Of a stretch of DNA of 64,000 bases, positions 9,613 through 22,600 are shown piece by piece (the stretch's first letter is position 1; each line of letters opens with the position of its first letter). The notes beneath the pieces were generated by a model, which had not been told where the DNA came from, searched no databases, and saw only the letters and a list, made by a program, of their open reading frames with translations. The translations under genes were made by a program, and so were the position numbers. The stretch comes from Bryum argenteum. Taxonomy: Eukaryota; Streptophyta; Bryopsida; Bryales; Bryaceae. The DNA lies in the NCBI GenBank assembly GCA_037043015.1, contig CM073326.1, forward strand, positions 11,354,345 through 11,418,344. Reading direction: 5' to 3'.

Positions 9613-11619
9613 TTCATACATTGTTACGATCGTATGAAGATGGAGCTCGCCCCCGGAGGTACAACATTCGCCAAACTTTCACTCTGATTCGGATCGCCGA
9701 CATTTTACAGTTTCCTCGCATTCGTCTTCAAGGCTCTTGCGGCGAGACGAGGTGTAGTCAGTTTGATCTTCATGTAGAGCTCTCTGAGAATCATATTTTC
9801 TCATTCCGGGACTGTAGGAGTGACTCGTAGAAAACCTCATAGCTCGTTTCAATCTGAAAATCTGGATTGATCACATTCAATACTGTTTATTTAGTTGTCA
9901 TTGCCATCATATTCAGTAAACTTGCAGCGACTCGTGTAATCCTTACATGAAAACTGTTGCTGTACATTTAATAGATCTAGATCTATAGGAAAAACATGGC
10001 CAAGCTCTTTTGTCAGTACGGTCTTGGTAAGCTTGCAACATCAGGTCTTCTGATTGATCAATGCAGCGACGTTCATCGTTGTCTGGAACAAAATTTGATA
10101 TTGCTTATGTCATTGAAGGTGAATTTCATCGGTTACAGATCTCACTTCTCGTGAACTGATATGATAGACGCCTCTTTGAATTATTCGCTCAGCGATTTCT
10201 AGGTCTGAATGTCTGGGTTGATGCCAGGTATATCCGTCGAAAGTGAAGAATACAATGACGGATTTCGTGCTCTGTTCTCGTGAACAGATGAAAGCCTCTT
10301 CGTAGTGCATTGCTTTCAAGCTTTGCTTCCAAAGGGAGGATATAATCCCAGTATCCCACCTGGGAGATTTACGTTGCAAAGTGAAATGCCAAGCCTCTTC
10401 ATAAGGTGCTTTTGCATTTATTAATCTCGTCCACGTGAAGGCACTGGTTTTTTTAGTGCACTGTGTATACAGCCGAGCGAATCTGAAAAGGTGGAAGTCA
10501 GTTGGCAAGTATTATTAGACGGTTTCTAATATCCAACCTGAACTTCTTTTTTGGGACACAGATGAAAGCTATGGACCTTTCAGTCATTCCAGAGCTCCCG
10601 GTACTTCCAGTTTCTGTCTCCACAGTAGAGCATTTCCATCTGTATTCTGTAGTAAAGCGACAATCACCTGAGGTTGCAGTCTCAAACGTTCGACAATAGA
10701 CTTTGTTGCACTTATTTTCTTTGAATTCGATTTTGGGAAATCCAATAGTAGGATCTTCTTTATAACTGTGTAATTAGTTCAGCCACCAACTTTTATCAAA
10801 TTTCTGTGTACAAATCTTGAGTTATATTCTGTCTAAGTTGCAGTTTTTTGTAAAAATAGCAATGTGGCCAATTTCGACTTTAGGGGTTAAAATCTATCAC
10901 ACTTGAAAGCACTAGGTGTTTCAATTTTCGGCTCTTACTTGCTCGATAGTTTGACGTAGTTTCTTGATTTTAAGAATATCCATATGTTCTCTAAAATCCA
11001 TTACTTCCGTGGATTTTGACAGTACATATTGATCAGGAATTACATGACAATGGGAGTACCACCTTTTTAGCACAAGAAAGTGCAACTAAACCTCTAAATT
11101 TCCCATGGCAAGATGTTGTAGTTTCAACATTCTCGATTAATTGAAAATATAATAATAATCAATCACCTAAGTCCAATGTATAATATGGAGTATACAATTT
11201 CCACGGCATGCCCACAACTCTCCATACGAAACTACCACCTACTCTTCACTCCCCACCTTGCTTTGTTGCCCCATTCGAGTGCTTGTCTCAAGTATAGTTT
11301 GTTAGTGGTAATGAATTGGTAGGAAATCTTTGAATTCATCCTTCAAGAATTAACATGGTAGCGTTGGGGGAAAAAAATGCCACTACTACTTTTACTCCAC
11401 AAGGAGCTCAGCTGAAACCCAATTCTCGAGCGAGAATTTGACATCGTATCAAGCTTCCTTATAGATCCTTGGTCAATTGTTTACACTTGGGACTTGCAAT
11501 CTCAACACAGCTAGGATAAAAACAGTGTATCCATACACTGTTAGAGCACAATCACAATAAATATAGACCATTGCTTCTAATCTATTCCGATTTCTAGTAT
11601 GTGCAACCGCATGTAACTT

Positions 11620-11624
<5 letters not shown>
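9613..11624. other. No supported gene
   Basis: The first few hundred bases could be the 3' untranslated part of the putative small gene at 9319. Short frames at 10110-10508 and 10502-10699 show no domain or splice support. A TTTAGGGGTTAA word at 10880 resembles D-family element ends, but no partner end was found. Confidence 0.45.
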
Positions 11625-11688
<64 letters not shown>

Positions 11689-11707
11689 AAAAAAAAAAAA
11701 AAAAACA
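11625..11707. repeat. (AT)n microsatellite followed by poly-A
   Basis: About 30 TA dinucleotides run to 11686 and are followed by a run of about 20 A. No gene or element is attached. Confidence 0.95.
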
Positions 11708-11873
11708 ACGTCCTTGTGTACAAGTAGGTATATGTACCACCATAGTTATAAAGTAAATCACAAGCGATAAGTTTAGTACACGAGGAAGAAGGCTAATTCC
11801 TTCTAATCTAAATTTAAAACTCACTCATGACAATGAATGAGATTCCCGTGCTTTGAAATGTCTTACCACTTAA

Positions 11874-12121
11874 CCCCTAAAGATCCTTGATACAAAATTG
11901 TCTAAATTCTCAAAAAGAACCTTCTTCTACTTCAGGCCCAAAGAAACTCAATCCAAGCATTAATTAGAAGGTCCAACCGTAGGATATTAAAGTTAGCTTG
12001 ACCTTATGAAAAGATAAATTTGAACCGTTATTTTTTCTCCTTTTTTGAGATTATAAAGGTGAAAGTTGGCTGAATGTTTTCCCTACAAAAATCCCAATAA
12101 GCCATTTTGGATCTTTAGGGG
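11874..12121 (+). mobile_element. D-family TTAA-type MITE, copy 1 (248 bp)
   Basis: The element starts CCCCTAAAGATCC after TTAA (11870-11873) and ends GGATCTTTAGGGG before TTAA (12122-12125), giving a perfect 13-bp inverted repeat. A TTAA target with CCC..GGG termini is the signature of piggyBac-type insertion. A second, decayed copy lies at about 40927-41187 and shares the CTTCTTCTACTTCAGGCCCA block. The right-hand TTAA is also the left flank of the next element. Confidence 0.8.
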
Positions 12122-12125
12122 TTAA

Positions 12126-12361
12126 CCCTTAAAGGCCCAAGAGAGAGGGTTGATTTTGTATGAGTGATTTTGTGCTTTGAAAGGATTGTGGTAGGTAGGT
12201 TGGGGTTGTACATAACCTTGTAGGAGGTTGGAAACTCATAATTGTTTGGTTCACTCATGATGCCCAAGTTCAGAAAGTGCACTATTCATGATGCCCAAGT
12301 CCAAAAGATGCTATGATTCAAGTTTAGGGTGCCCATTTCAGACCCCATGGGCGATTAAGGA
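12126..12361 (+). mobile_element. B-family TTAA-type MITE, copy 1 (236 bp)
   Basis: The left end is CCCTTAAAGGCCCAAG after TTAA; the right end is CCCATGGGCGATTAAGG(A) before TTAA (12362-12365). The core contains the family block TTGGGGTTGTACATAACC and two ATGCCCAAGT words. Compared with the 362-bp copies at 12856 and 14440, about 125 bp of the left half is missing. It abuts the D element with only one shared TTAA. Confidence 0.75.
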
Positions 12362-12696
12362 TTAATGCAAACACTCACCTTGAGCTCTTCTACTGTTGTG
12401 TTACCTTTGTGTATCTTGAAGTCATCATTTTAGCAATTCTCAAAACAAAATAAAAAATGGATGAGAAATAAAAGTGGTGAATTGAAATTCTGTAAAATTT
12501 GAAGCAGATGGGAGTGATGATGAAGATTCCGTCCGGACCATGTTGCTTGCGCATTGAATGGCAAAGCCCAAAGTAGCTTAGTTTCGGAGGAGCCGGATAT
12601 TTCGCCACCTTCACCGGAGATATTGGGTAACTTTGTCCTCATTAGGCTCGGTGTGCAACTATGAATTTGTCTAATTATTCATAGCGACCTATCTTA

Positions 12697-13493
12697 GGGT
12701 CATCTTTACACTATGAATCAAGAGCCATGATGACCAGGAACATTAAAATCATTTTCATGGTCATGGTTGCCGTGATCGTGATAAAACAAAAATGAGTTTT
12801 TGAGTGTCTTGGTCACTCTTGTAGTGTAAAGTGGGTTTGGATTGGACAAGTTTAACCCTTAAACGCCCATGGGGTGTGAAACGGGCAGCCCAAAATTGGA
12901 TCACAGCATCTTTTGGACTTGGGCATCATGAATAGTGCACTTTTTGAACAAGGGCATCATGAATGCACCAATTAATGATGAGCTTGCAACCTCCTACAAG
13001 GTTATGTACAACCCCAACCTCGCTACCACAATCCTTTCAAAGCACAAAATCATTCATACAAATTGTGATTAGAATTCTAAAATTTCACTTTTTGAATGCA
13101 TCACAAGAAGGTGACCAGTTTGACATCAAAATATAAGTGAAAAGTTGAGTACAGTGAGAGCTACAGAGAAGATATTGTTGGAAAGTGACCCCTTGGGTCA
13201 CCTTGGGCGTTTAAGGGTTAAGCTCAATGCTATAATATAAATCCTCATCATTCTCCCTCTTCCCCTCCCCTTTTTCCTCCTCTCTATTTAAATAATTGAA
13301 CACTAGCCAATCAATGATTTTTGAGCCTCATCGTCTTCTTGATTGTGGTTGAGTCAAGGCATTTGCTTCAACTCAACTATAATCAAGGAGACCATGAAAA
13401 CATTATCCATAATGAAAACCTTAGCATACTTTGGGGACCTCAAAGTTAGTGGTCGTTATCCTTTTTTCAAAATAGTGTAAAGCCAAATGGGAC
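12697..13493 (+). mobile_element. A-family Tourist-like MITE, copy 2, split by a nested insertion
   Basis: The left end GGGTCATCTTTACACTATG follows TTA at 12694-12696. The body matches the A copy at 5448-5958 and includes the shared words AACACTAGCCAATCAATGA and GGGGACCTCAAAGTTAGTGG. It is interrupted by a complete B element (12856-13217). The right terminal part, from GGGACC onward, is absent, so the copy is truncated near 13493. Confidence 0.75.
12856..13217 (-). mobile_element. B-family TTAA-type MITE, copy 2 (362 bp), nested in A
   Basis: TTAA flanks both sides (12852-12855 and 13218-13221). The ends are CCCTTAAACGCCCATGGGG and TTGGGCGTTTAAGGG. The orientation is reversed relative to the copy at 14440, and the length is exactly the same, 362 bp. 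It lies inside an A-family copy, so B was mobile after A had inserted. No protein is encoded. Confidence 0.85.
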
Positions 13494-14435
13494 CTAGCAA
13501 GGTAGAGGAGAGACCAAATAATAGGAGATTTCATGTCTGGTTGTGATCGGGATACAATATCTAAATTGGCCTTCACGTAATCGGCATCACATGCCTTCAT
13601 CTCCTCCGCTGTAGTTGGGTTGTCTTGTATTGTATTATTGCCATTTTTGTCCTCCTTAGCAATCACTTGATACTCGCAATACCTGATTACCTTGACTAAG
13701 ACTTTGATTGACTATTTAGGCACAAATAGATGCCTGTTTTTCCAATTATGTTTTTCAACATCTAGGACCTCTACGCCACTGCCTTGTTCACCTCAAAGAA
13801 TTTGTTATGTAAGCTTTTGAGCTTCACAAGCTTTGTCGCCATGTTTCAAGAAATCCGCAAAGAACAGTTGGTATACAATGTTTGCAACTGAAAGCTTAAA
13901 GTGGGATGAAGTACTTAATGGATTGAGTCGAATGATGAGGACAAAACACCTCGTTCTTTTATGTATTTTGTAGAAATTACTCAATTTATTTGTTTTTGTG
14001 TTTGAGTGGTTAAGTGTGTCAAATATAAACTTCATGCATTAACTGATGATGATTAGAACTCCGCCACGACTCATCTTACTTCAATTGGAGACACTTTAAA
14101 CATAGAATTGAGACACTTTTGGGTCCTAAGGAGGGCACTAACTCCTCTCAAGTAAATAGTCCATTCACAATATTTTAAGAGATGGACCAATCACATTAAA
14201 AAATTCCTCATGCATGGGGCCCCATGGTTGGCTTGACACCCCATGCAAAAACGTCCCTAGATAAATTTCTTATAGATGCAAACTCTTGGTTCTTCTTATA
14301 TTCAATGATCATACACAAAGAGCCAAGTGGTTCTATGCATGATGTATTGTAATTGTTCTTGATCTATACAATTTTTTAGTTCGATTGGTTCTCTAAAATT
14401 ATGAATAACCTCGTTGAATAAATGACGTTGATGCA
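13494..14435. other. No supported gene
   Basis: Short frames at 13421-13666 and 13805-14035 (minus strand) lack support. A weak copy of the short I-family repeat may lie at about 14095-14265, sharing GGACCAATCACAT and GGCTTGACACCCC words. Confidence 0.4.
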
Positions 14436-14439
14436 TTAA

Positions 14440-14801
14440 CCCTTAAATGCCCAAGCAAGCCCGAGGGGCTTGATTCCAACGGAATCTGCTATGTAGCTCT
14501 CACTGTAATCAACTTTTCACTTATATTTTGATGTCAAACTGGTCACCGTCTTCTGATGCATTCAAAAAGTGAAATTTTACAATTCAAATCACAATTTGTA
14601 TGTATGATTTTATGGTTTGAAAGGATTGTGGTAGGTATGTTGGGGTTGTACATAACCTTGTAGGAGGTTGCAAGCTCATCATTGATTGGTTCATTCATGG
14701 TGCCCAAGCTCAAAAAGTGCACTATTCATGATGCCCAAGTCCAAAAGATGTTGTGATCCAATTTTGGGCTGCCCGTTTTAGACCCCATGGGCGTTTAAGG
14801 G
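14440..14801 (+). mobile_element. B-family TTAA-type MITE, copy 3 (362 bp)
   Basis: This is the best-preserved copy. TTAA lies at 14436-14439 and 14802-14805; the left end is CCCTTAAATGCCCAAGC and the right end CCCATGGGCGTTTAAGGG. Terminal similarity in inverted orientation covers about 15 bp. The interior is non-coding and nearly identical to the nested copy at 12856-13217. Confidence 0.85.
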
Positions 14802-14805
14802 TTAA

Positions 14806-16123
14806 GAACAAGGTATACATAACTATATTCTTCAAAGGGGACCAACCAAACCATGAAGGGTATTTTTATCTTAATTATGAAACATGTGAGAAGAAGCAAC
14901 GTTTATTTAATTTTAATTTATATTTCATATTATGTAAGTGAAATGTTTTAGGAAACATAGGGGTCAACAAAAACATAGTAAACTTATTCGATCTGGAGTA
15001 ATTTTATGGTTCTAAAATCAAAGCTAAATGAAAGTTAAAGATAATTACAAATAAGGGTGGTGTGAGAAAATAATAACAATTGTTATGGGTTTTGGATCTT
15101 TTTCTCTTCAAAGTGGCGTAGATTGCATTTAAAAATAATGTTCCTACCATGTCAAGATTCCCTATTCTCACATACACATTCTCCAATACTCCAAAACAAA
15201 AATGATGAAATACTTTGAAGCCTACATTCAAATGTTAATGACATTGTTAAGAATTGAAGGAAAATTAAAATCATTATGACAAATGACATCACATTCAAGA
15301 TATTGATTCTAAGGTACTCTTGGTACATAGAAATTATAAAAGTTGACCATGATAATTAAGCCTTGTTTTTGAGCTTTTGAATACAAGATTAGTACTACTT
15401 AAGCTCCACAACAATTGTCACCCTATATAAATGCCCATGCACATTCTTGGGGCATTTTTTATTCCTCTTCTAGAGTGTAGTCATTTATGATGTGAAACAT
15501 ACCTCGAATTCCCTCAAGTGTCTTGCCTTCCATCATGTACACATCGTCGTCCACCATGATAAAAAGAATAAGACACAACACCTCCAAGTAACAACACATG
15601 TGGTGAAAGAGCCTTTGAAAACACTCGTTTATGCTAGAGGAAGTAAGATATTTCTAAAGAGAAGCTACTTACAAGTACATATTTTTTGTATAATGAATGT
15701 CATTAAAAAGGAAATAGAGATCGAGACTTACCAAAAATATGGATAAAATCATTTGATACAACTATTTACTATAATGTAAAAGAATATGATTTTCATGGTG
15801 GTTGGGGGCATGGCTATAGGGTCAACAGTGATAGGGTTCAGAGCTAACATCATAGAAAGAGAAACAACTCAAATTTTACAAATAATAGTATTAAAAGAAT
15901 GGTATTATTTTTTGATATGACTCTTCATAATTTGCAATTTGAGCCAACTTGGCGCGTTCCTACACTTGTTGACCATAATCTGTTTGGACTTTTTCTAGTA
16001 GATATTCAAGGTACTAATACATCAACAAGTCATAGTATATTTTTTTCATTATAGCTGTATTGGACCTATCATTCTTGTTAGAAATTCCTAAGTCTAGAAA
16101 AATCCAAGTGCCAATTATTATTA
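14806..16123. other. AT-rich intergenic DNA, nothing recognised
   Basis: No gene, RNA or element end was supported; short frames at 15004-15231 and 15492-15746 have no recognisable features. Confidence 0.45.
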
Positions 16124-16277
16124 AAGGGTCTTTATACTTTTAATAGTCCAAGAAGGGGAGTGATAGTCTCATGTAATTGGTTCATTCAACTTATTTTTAA
16201 AATAGGCCAATCACATGAGAGGACTTTTGCCCTATTTAATCCACATGAACAACTTGACTTCCAGAGTAAAGTATCTC
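16124..16277. mobile_element. I-family short Tourist-like MITE
   Basis: The left AAGGGTCTTTATACTTT follows TTA; the right, read in reverse complement, is GAGATACTTTACTC next to TAA. The middle carries GGCCAATCACATGAGAGGA, which recurs as AACCAATCACATGAGAGAA inside the similar element at 40104-40279. Confidence 0.5.
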
Positions 16278-18480
16278 TAAGTAAACCATACTTGCAACTA
16301 GAACACAAATTACTATTTGTGAAGAAATGACATCATATTCTTTATTAATTTAACATGCAAAAGAAATGTCCTTTCATGACTTTTATTGCTTTTATGCAAA
16401 AAATAAATTTTTTCATGACTTGTAAGCAAGCTTTTCGAAAGAAGACAAAAATGCAAGAAAGAATTCAATAAGCAAGCATACTTCATCTTTACATAATCAA
16501 GCCCTAAAGATTCACTCAAAAGCATTAGAGAACGTAGTCCCACAATGGTTGATACATTTAGAGATTGAATGCAAAATTTTGATCATTTAATCATAAAATC
16601 GTGAAAGTAGATTTGAAAAAGTGGAAATGCATAACCACATACATCATTGGTAAGGAAGTAGGAACACCTCTAAGTATGCCAGAGTTGTCTTATCATACAA
16701 AATTCCTATTCACTTAGCAGACACAATTTAGATGAGATGTACACGTAAGAGGTTTCAATGTATCAAATGTACATCTTATCTAAATTGTGTTTAACGAATG
16801 AACATGAATTTTGTCTTGATAAGACACGGTGACAATACTTGCTCTATGTGGTAGTTGTTCACCTAGCCAATGAAATTTTTAGAAAGAATATCAAGATATC
16901 CATTTAAGGTAATTTTTGAAGATTTTGAACTAAAAATGAGGCAAGCGTCTCCAATTTACCCCTAAGACACTTCCCACTTCAACTTTTTACAACCCAAACA
17001 TCGACAAATAAAAGCTACACTTACCCCTTCCCTTGTAACTAGTTTGCCACATGTAAAAATTTTCTTTTTTCAAAACCTCAAATATTTAAGTTGCTAGTAG
17101 AAAAATGGATGGAACCATAAGGTACAAGAAATGGTAATGAAAGGAAAAAGAGAACTTAGCAACTAATTTCTACCATGAATATTCAATGGTAGTGGTGAAA
17201 TATTGGAAGGTTGAAAACATTCTAAATTCCTCATTTTAGAGAATGTATTGGTGATATTATAGGAATGAGTGATATAAGAGGAACATGCCATTTCAGAGGC
17301 ATTACTAACTATGGCACTAAAATAGCATCGAAGCCAAGATAACACTTTCTACTTCACCAAATTGACACATGGAATAATACCATATTAACAAAATTGAGGT
17401 TGATATTCATTCTTGTAACTTGAATGGAATCAAGATTTTTACCACAAAACTATATTCAAGTTGGATTTTTACCCAACAAACAATGCTAAAATGCAATAGT
17501 GTATGAAGGAGATGGAGCTTCTCAAAAACCATGTAGTAGAAGCTTTTAGTTTTTTTTCAAAAATAGCAACATTATTGCATATCCAATACTTGAAATATCT
17601 TTTGCCTACAAAGTTGTAGATTCCATCTAAACATAATACCCAAGGATAAGAGTATCAGTTCATACTTTTTTGAACGAGTGTGCAAATTTACCACACAAAC
17701 ATTACATAAGAAGTAATTCAAATAAACCAATCACTACACCAACCAATACATCAATTAACACACATCATTGATGTAAATTGCGAGTATTAAGTGTACCGCT
17801 TGGTTTACTCAGACTACTTTTCTATTGGTGATACCAAACGCAATTTGGAACCCAATTCAAGTGATCTAGTCCAAAATAGACTTTGGATGGGTCTCCAAAG
17901 CTACAACGTGTCATCCAAAGTGTAGTTTTTTGACGTTTAACAGGTATAGGGTTAAGAATCAAGCCACAAGAAAATGAAGCCATGGCTATAATATTGTGAA
18001 TCGAGATGATTTGTTATATCTTCAGAAACCAAAATACAATAGAACAAACTCCCATATCCGTATCCAAGACTTTTCATGATTTTTCCCCTAATACAACCAC
18101 TTACACAAGCTACACTAAATAGGAAAATTATTATAAGATTTAAAAACTAGTTGAGTTACTGGCCCGTTAGCTTTTTCGTAGACTTTTCCTTACACATTTT
18201 CGATTAATTTTGACTTTTGGGGGTACTGGGGGCTTTCTGATCAGCTCATGTAGAATGAAAATTCACAAAAACGTATTATATCATGATATTGAGAAGATGG
18301 TGGAAGTTTTTACTTTTGACAAAAAAATAATATCATGAGTATTGATTCCAATACTACAGAAGGATCCCCATCTTGGTCAAGACGTGGATAAGTTCTTAAC
18401 AAACAGTAAAAACCCATAACATGTCCATATAAATTAGTGCACCTAACACTAATCTACCTATTTAGTGTAGCACAATAGTA
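16278..18480. other. AT-rich intergenic DNA, nothing recognised
   Basis: Frames at 16313-16543 and 17163-17345 are short, low-complexity and unsupported. Confidence 0.45.
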
Positions 18481-19674
18481 ACATGAAGGATGAAGGTTTT
18501 GTTAGGGGTTAAGGATCAGCAAGCAGGGCTCGAAGCTCGAGCATCGATTTCAGCATAATGCGAGATTGCTATGGAAGTTGTGAAAATTCTCGACAAGAAT
18601 TCTTGCAGGGCGTCACTGGCGATCGAAGTGCCACTACCTATTTCGCATAGTAGGATCTTCGGTTTCTTCGATCTCAGTTAGCTGATATTCCTCTTTCGGC
18701 CTTCGCTGATTGTGTATCACTGAGACTGCTGATCGCGCGCGCTTAATCGATTTGTATTTCGTCGGAACCCGACGCATTCAACGGGCAATCCTTCTTGCGG
18801 CCCGTATGCTGATTGACAAGGTAATGCTCATGATTGTTTTGCAAATTGGATTAAATTGCACCATTGAGGTATCGTGCGCCAATTTAGGGTTTTGGAACGC
18901 TTCCTTTTATGAAATTTAGGGCTCATGAGGAAGATTTCAGTACTTTCGGATGGTGCCTAGTCGAAATGAAAATTGAATATTCAGTCGGTATTGATGAGAA
19001 GCTTGTCCCGCAGCGAATTTTCTCATTTCTTCCAGCTTTTTGAGGTGACCGAAAGGAGCACTCTGTCTATTGCTTGGCCTCAAAGTTCCTACAAGCATCA
19101 AGCTTTAATCGGAACCTACAGATTGAAGACAAGAGTTGGTCTTTTGAAGCTAACATTTCAAAAGTGAGGTGGATGAGAACTGAAACAGTCGAACTACTTA
19201 CTGACGGATGTGTGTAGAAGTGAGTGTAATGAATGCTGTTTCTCACATTGTTAAGCGACAAGCTCATGTGGATCAGCCATTAGAGCAGTCGAATGATCTC
19301 ATGGTCTTTACTTTGCAAACTATTGCAAAGGTACAGATCATCAAACCTAAAACCAGAGATACTTCAGCAAGGCAAATTACTGAAGTAAAAGCTCGTATGA
19401 AATGTATTGACTGATAGGAAAAAAGTACTTGTTATTAAGGGGCCCTTTCTACGCTGCTGATCCTGTCATGTGCAGTATTGATTCCCAACAGGCATGAGGC
19501 AGTAGCTACTACTTTGCCTTCCTTCATTGGACCAATCTTGAGCGCACTTACACAGTTCTATCCTTGAAGGGGTTGCGCTGTTTTGAGACTTTGCATGTGA
19601 TTGATGAGAAACTGTGCAGCTGTGAATGTAGGTGATGCATTCGGGATCTGAGTCGAGTGAGGAAGGACGGAAGG
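18481..19674 (+). promoter_or_regulatory. Probable promoter and 5' leader of the ARM/HEAT gene
   Basis: From about 18.5 kb the composition shifts towards the mixed GC content seen in the gene that follows. Several GT and AG sites are present, so the untranslated leader may be spliced. No ATG frame here continues into the coding exons. Short frames (18710-18919, 18973-19167, 19208-19414) could be upstream ORFs. The exact transcription start cannot be read from sequence. Confidence 0.4.
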
Positions 19675-22600
19675 ATGTTTCCAGCGTTGAAGTTCGACGA
19701 GGAGGTGGAGGTGGAGGATGGCCAGCTCCTATGGGAAGCAAGCCGCCCAGTTGTTTCGTTACCCCCATTAGGTCGCGTGCTCAGTACAATCTTCAATGCA
19801 GAGTGGCGAGCTGCGGAAAAAGCTCTCTCATCCGATGGTGCTCGGCCGCAACAAGGTACTCAAGCTTTTCATTACTTTGCTTAAGGATTAGGGTTTAGGT
19901 ATTTAGAGGGTCAAGCTCCGGGTTTTAACGATGTTGTGGATTATAGCAGGATCCATTCGGAGGGCATTGACGGCATTGCTGGAGCATGTTGAGTCTAAGC
20001 TTACGACGAGGGCATCCGTGGGCCCGATGCTCATTCCTATGCTAGAGCATGTAAGCTGGCATGGACCGGATAATTGCAATCTGTGAGTTGTTGGGTGTAA
20101 ATCGCTTGATGGATTCTTCTTCTGTGCAGGCAGTGAAATCAAAAGATGGCAGCAACCGAAGGAAGATCGTTTCCGTGTTTCGTTGGCTATTTGCAGAAAG
20201 CAAGCACCGTCAGCATCTGGCATCTAGCCTTGCCTCCATAGCTGAAAGCTCAACAGTGGATCACCGAGTTAAACTGGGCTGCTGTGTTGTTATTCGAGAA
20301 TTAGTGGAGAAGGAAGCTATTTTGTATCGTGGTGAGCCCCTGGAATCTTGAGCTGCGGAACGAAATGGTGTTGTATTTGTTTGGTACTGTACAGGTTGTA
20401 GCTAGATGCATCTAAGGAGTATCTATGGACATTGCCCTAGTTGTGTGAACACACAGGTTGACATCAACTTCTGTGAGTGATTTCTTCAGTGCAGGTAAAT
20501 GAAGGACTTTCGGAGCTCGAACCACCAATGATGTCCTTTACCAAGTGTGTCCATCCTTTGGTAGATATCATCTGCAAGGAAAGGTTTGTCACCCTTCTCG
20601 TTTTACCCTTCATTTCTTCCCCTGTATGTGATACGAAGACGCTCTCGGATGCCATCCTCAATCAAATTTTCAGACCGCTAATTGCATATAAAAGTGGTCA
20701 GTACTTTTCCTTCAGCTTATAGTAGTGGCTGACATATTGTGCTGACAGCATCAAACAGGGAAAGCACAAATTACCAACACGCCTTACAATGGCAGCTGCA
20801 GATTGTGTCATCGTAATCACGAAGAGCCTGGTGTCTGATCCTCCAGCTACACCCACCCAAACACCGACAGAGAAACAGGAGCGTGACAATGAAAGAGTCC
20901 TTATTACTCCCACCTTGAGTTCTAAAAGTGATGACACAAATGCCAGCACATCAGGTTTGCCTTACTAGTTCAATCTTGTGTATATAATTGTGTTTTCTCA
21001 AATTTGTTGCCTGATGAACTTTCATACTTTATGTAGGTCGGGACACAGAGTATGACTTGAAGGAACAAGGCTCCTCTGCCCTTTGGAACAATTTGGATGA
21101 CATTGTTCTGCTCGTCATTGAACTGAAGCAGGTAAGACATATATGACATTAGACGCACCTGCATTACATTTGCTCTTGTATGGTAGTCATTGCTAAGGTG
21201 GAGACTTATACAGGATAAGCTATCCGCCCTGGTCTGATATTCTGGACTTGAATCTTCAACAGTGGAACGAGCAAGGCCGTCCATTACATTCGCGAGGGCT
21301 TCAGCAGGTGCTAAAGCGACTTAGATTTCTGACTACCTATAGAGATTCTTTGGAATCCTCTGATGGAGGTATTCTACGTCTTGACCCAAATTCGTTGACA
21401 CAACTGTTGTTACTTTATCTGGATGACACAGACCTCTGCTCTTTGGACAATTTGACACATGATGGTATATGATATTTTCTGTGTCGGAAAGCATGGTATT
21501 GTGGGATTTTTGACTGGAAATTCCGACAGATGCAGGGAACGATCAAGTTGGGATTTCTGTATTGGCAGCTTGTTGGCGTCAGTATAGCAGTTTGATGCTT
21601 TTGGAAGACCGTAGCTTGGTCTCGAATCCGCAGCCTGTTATTGAACATTGGTTAGGAGCACTTCAGGTAACCGTTCGAAGCAAAGATGAAAATTATCTGG
21701 TGGTTGGAAACCTGGTCTGAACATTATGGCTTCTGATTGTCTGCAGTATTGGACACAAGAGGCCGAAGAGTCGGATGCTAGCGAATCTCGGAGAGCGGAT
21801 GAGATGCGCGGCCTTGCTTTGACTTGTCTTGCGTTAGTTCTGGGGCGTCTTGATCCTCGGCGTCTAGAGGAAGTTTTGAAGGATATTGAGCCAGAGCTGC
21901 TGCAAACACTGATGAACCAAGTAAAATATTTTGAACTTTTCACTCGATAGTTTTAACAGAAGTACCAATGTCTTGGTTAACATGAATCTTGCTGTGTGCT
22001 TTAGGATTTGTAACAACTTATAGCTCCGTAACTGTTTCGTTCTTTCTACGTCACTTAACTGGATCGTCTCATTATTGTCTCATTATAATAGGTGCGAGGT
22101 GCGGATCTTGAAGTGGTTGACATGGCGATGGCAATTCTTCGATCCTTGCTTTTTCGGACCGCTGATGTGACCTTGAAGATGGAGTCGATTGTGCCTGCTT
22201 TGATGGATATGCTGGATAGCAGGGATTCAGCAGCGAGAGCGGTGGTGCTTTTGGTGGCCGAGTACTTTGCTATGTATCCTTTGAGATGTTTCTTACCTTT
22301 GCTCCTGAAGTGTTTGTTGGTCGATGTTTTCCGCTTTATATTAGAGGTTGCGTATGGTGAAACTCATTGGCTATCCAGCTTCTTATTCTTTATTTGCTCC
22401 AGTTGATGTTTGAACGTTCTTCTTAAGTGGTGCTTAGAAATCCTGCATCACCTGAGCTCGGGAAAGTGCTGGCACGGCTCGATTCAGAGGATCCCTTGCA
22501 ACGCCGCAATGGACTCGATGTACTGACAGAGCTCGTTGTTGTAACCACTAAGTCTACAGAAACCGTGGACAGCCCACTGAGGTCCTTGCCTTGCCAGGAT

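Noticed and set aside
12114..12125. Interstitial telomere repeat (TTTAGGG words)
   Set aside because: Single words at TTAA-type element ends, not arrays; they reflect the termini TTTAGGGG or TTAAGGG.
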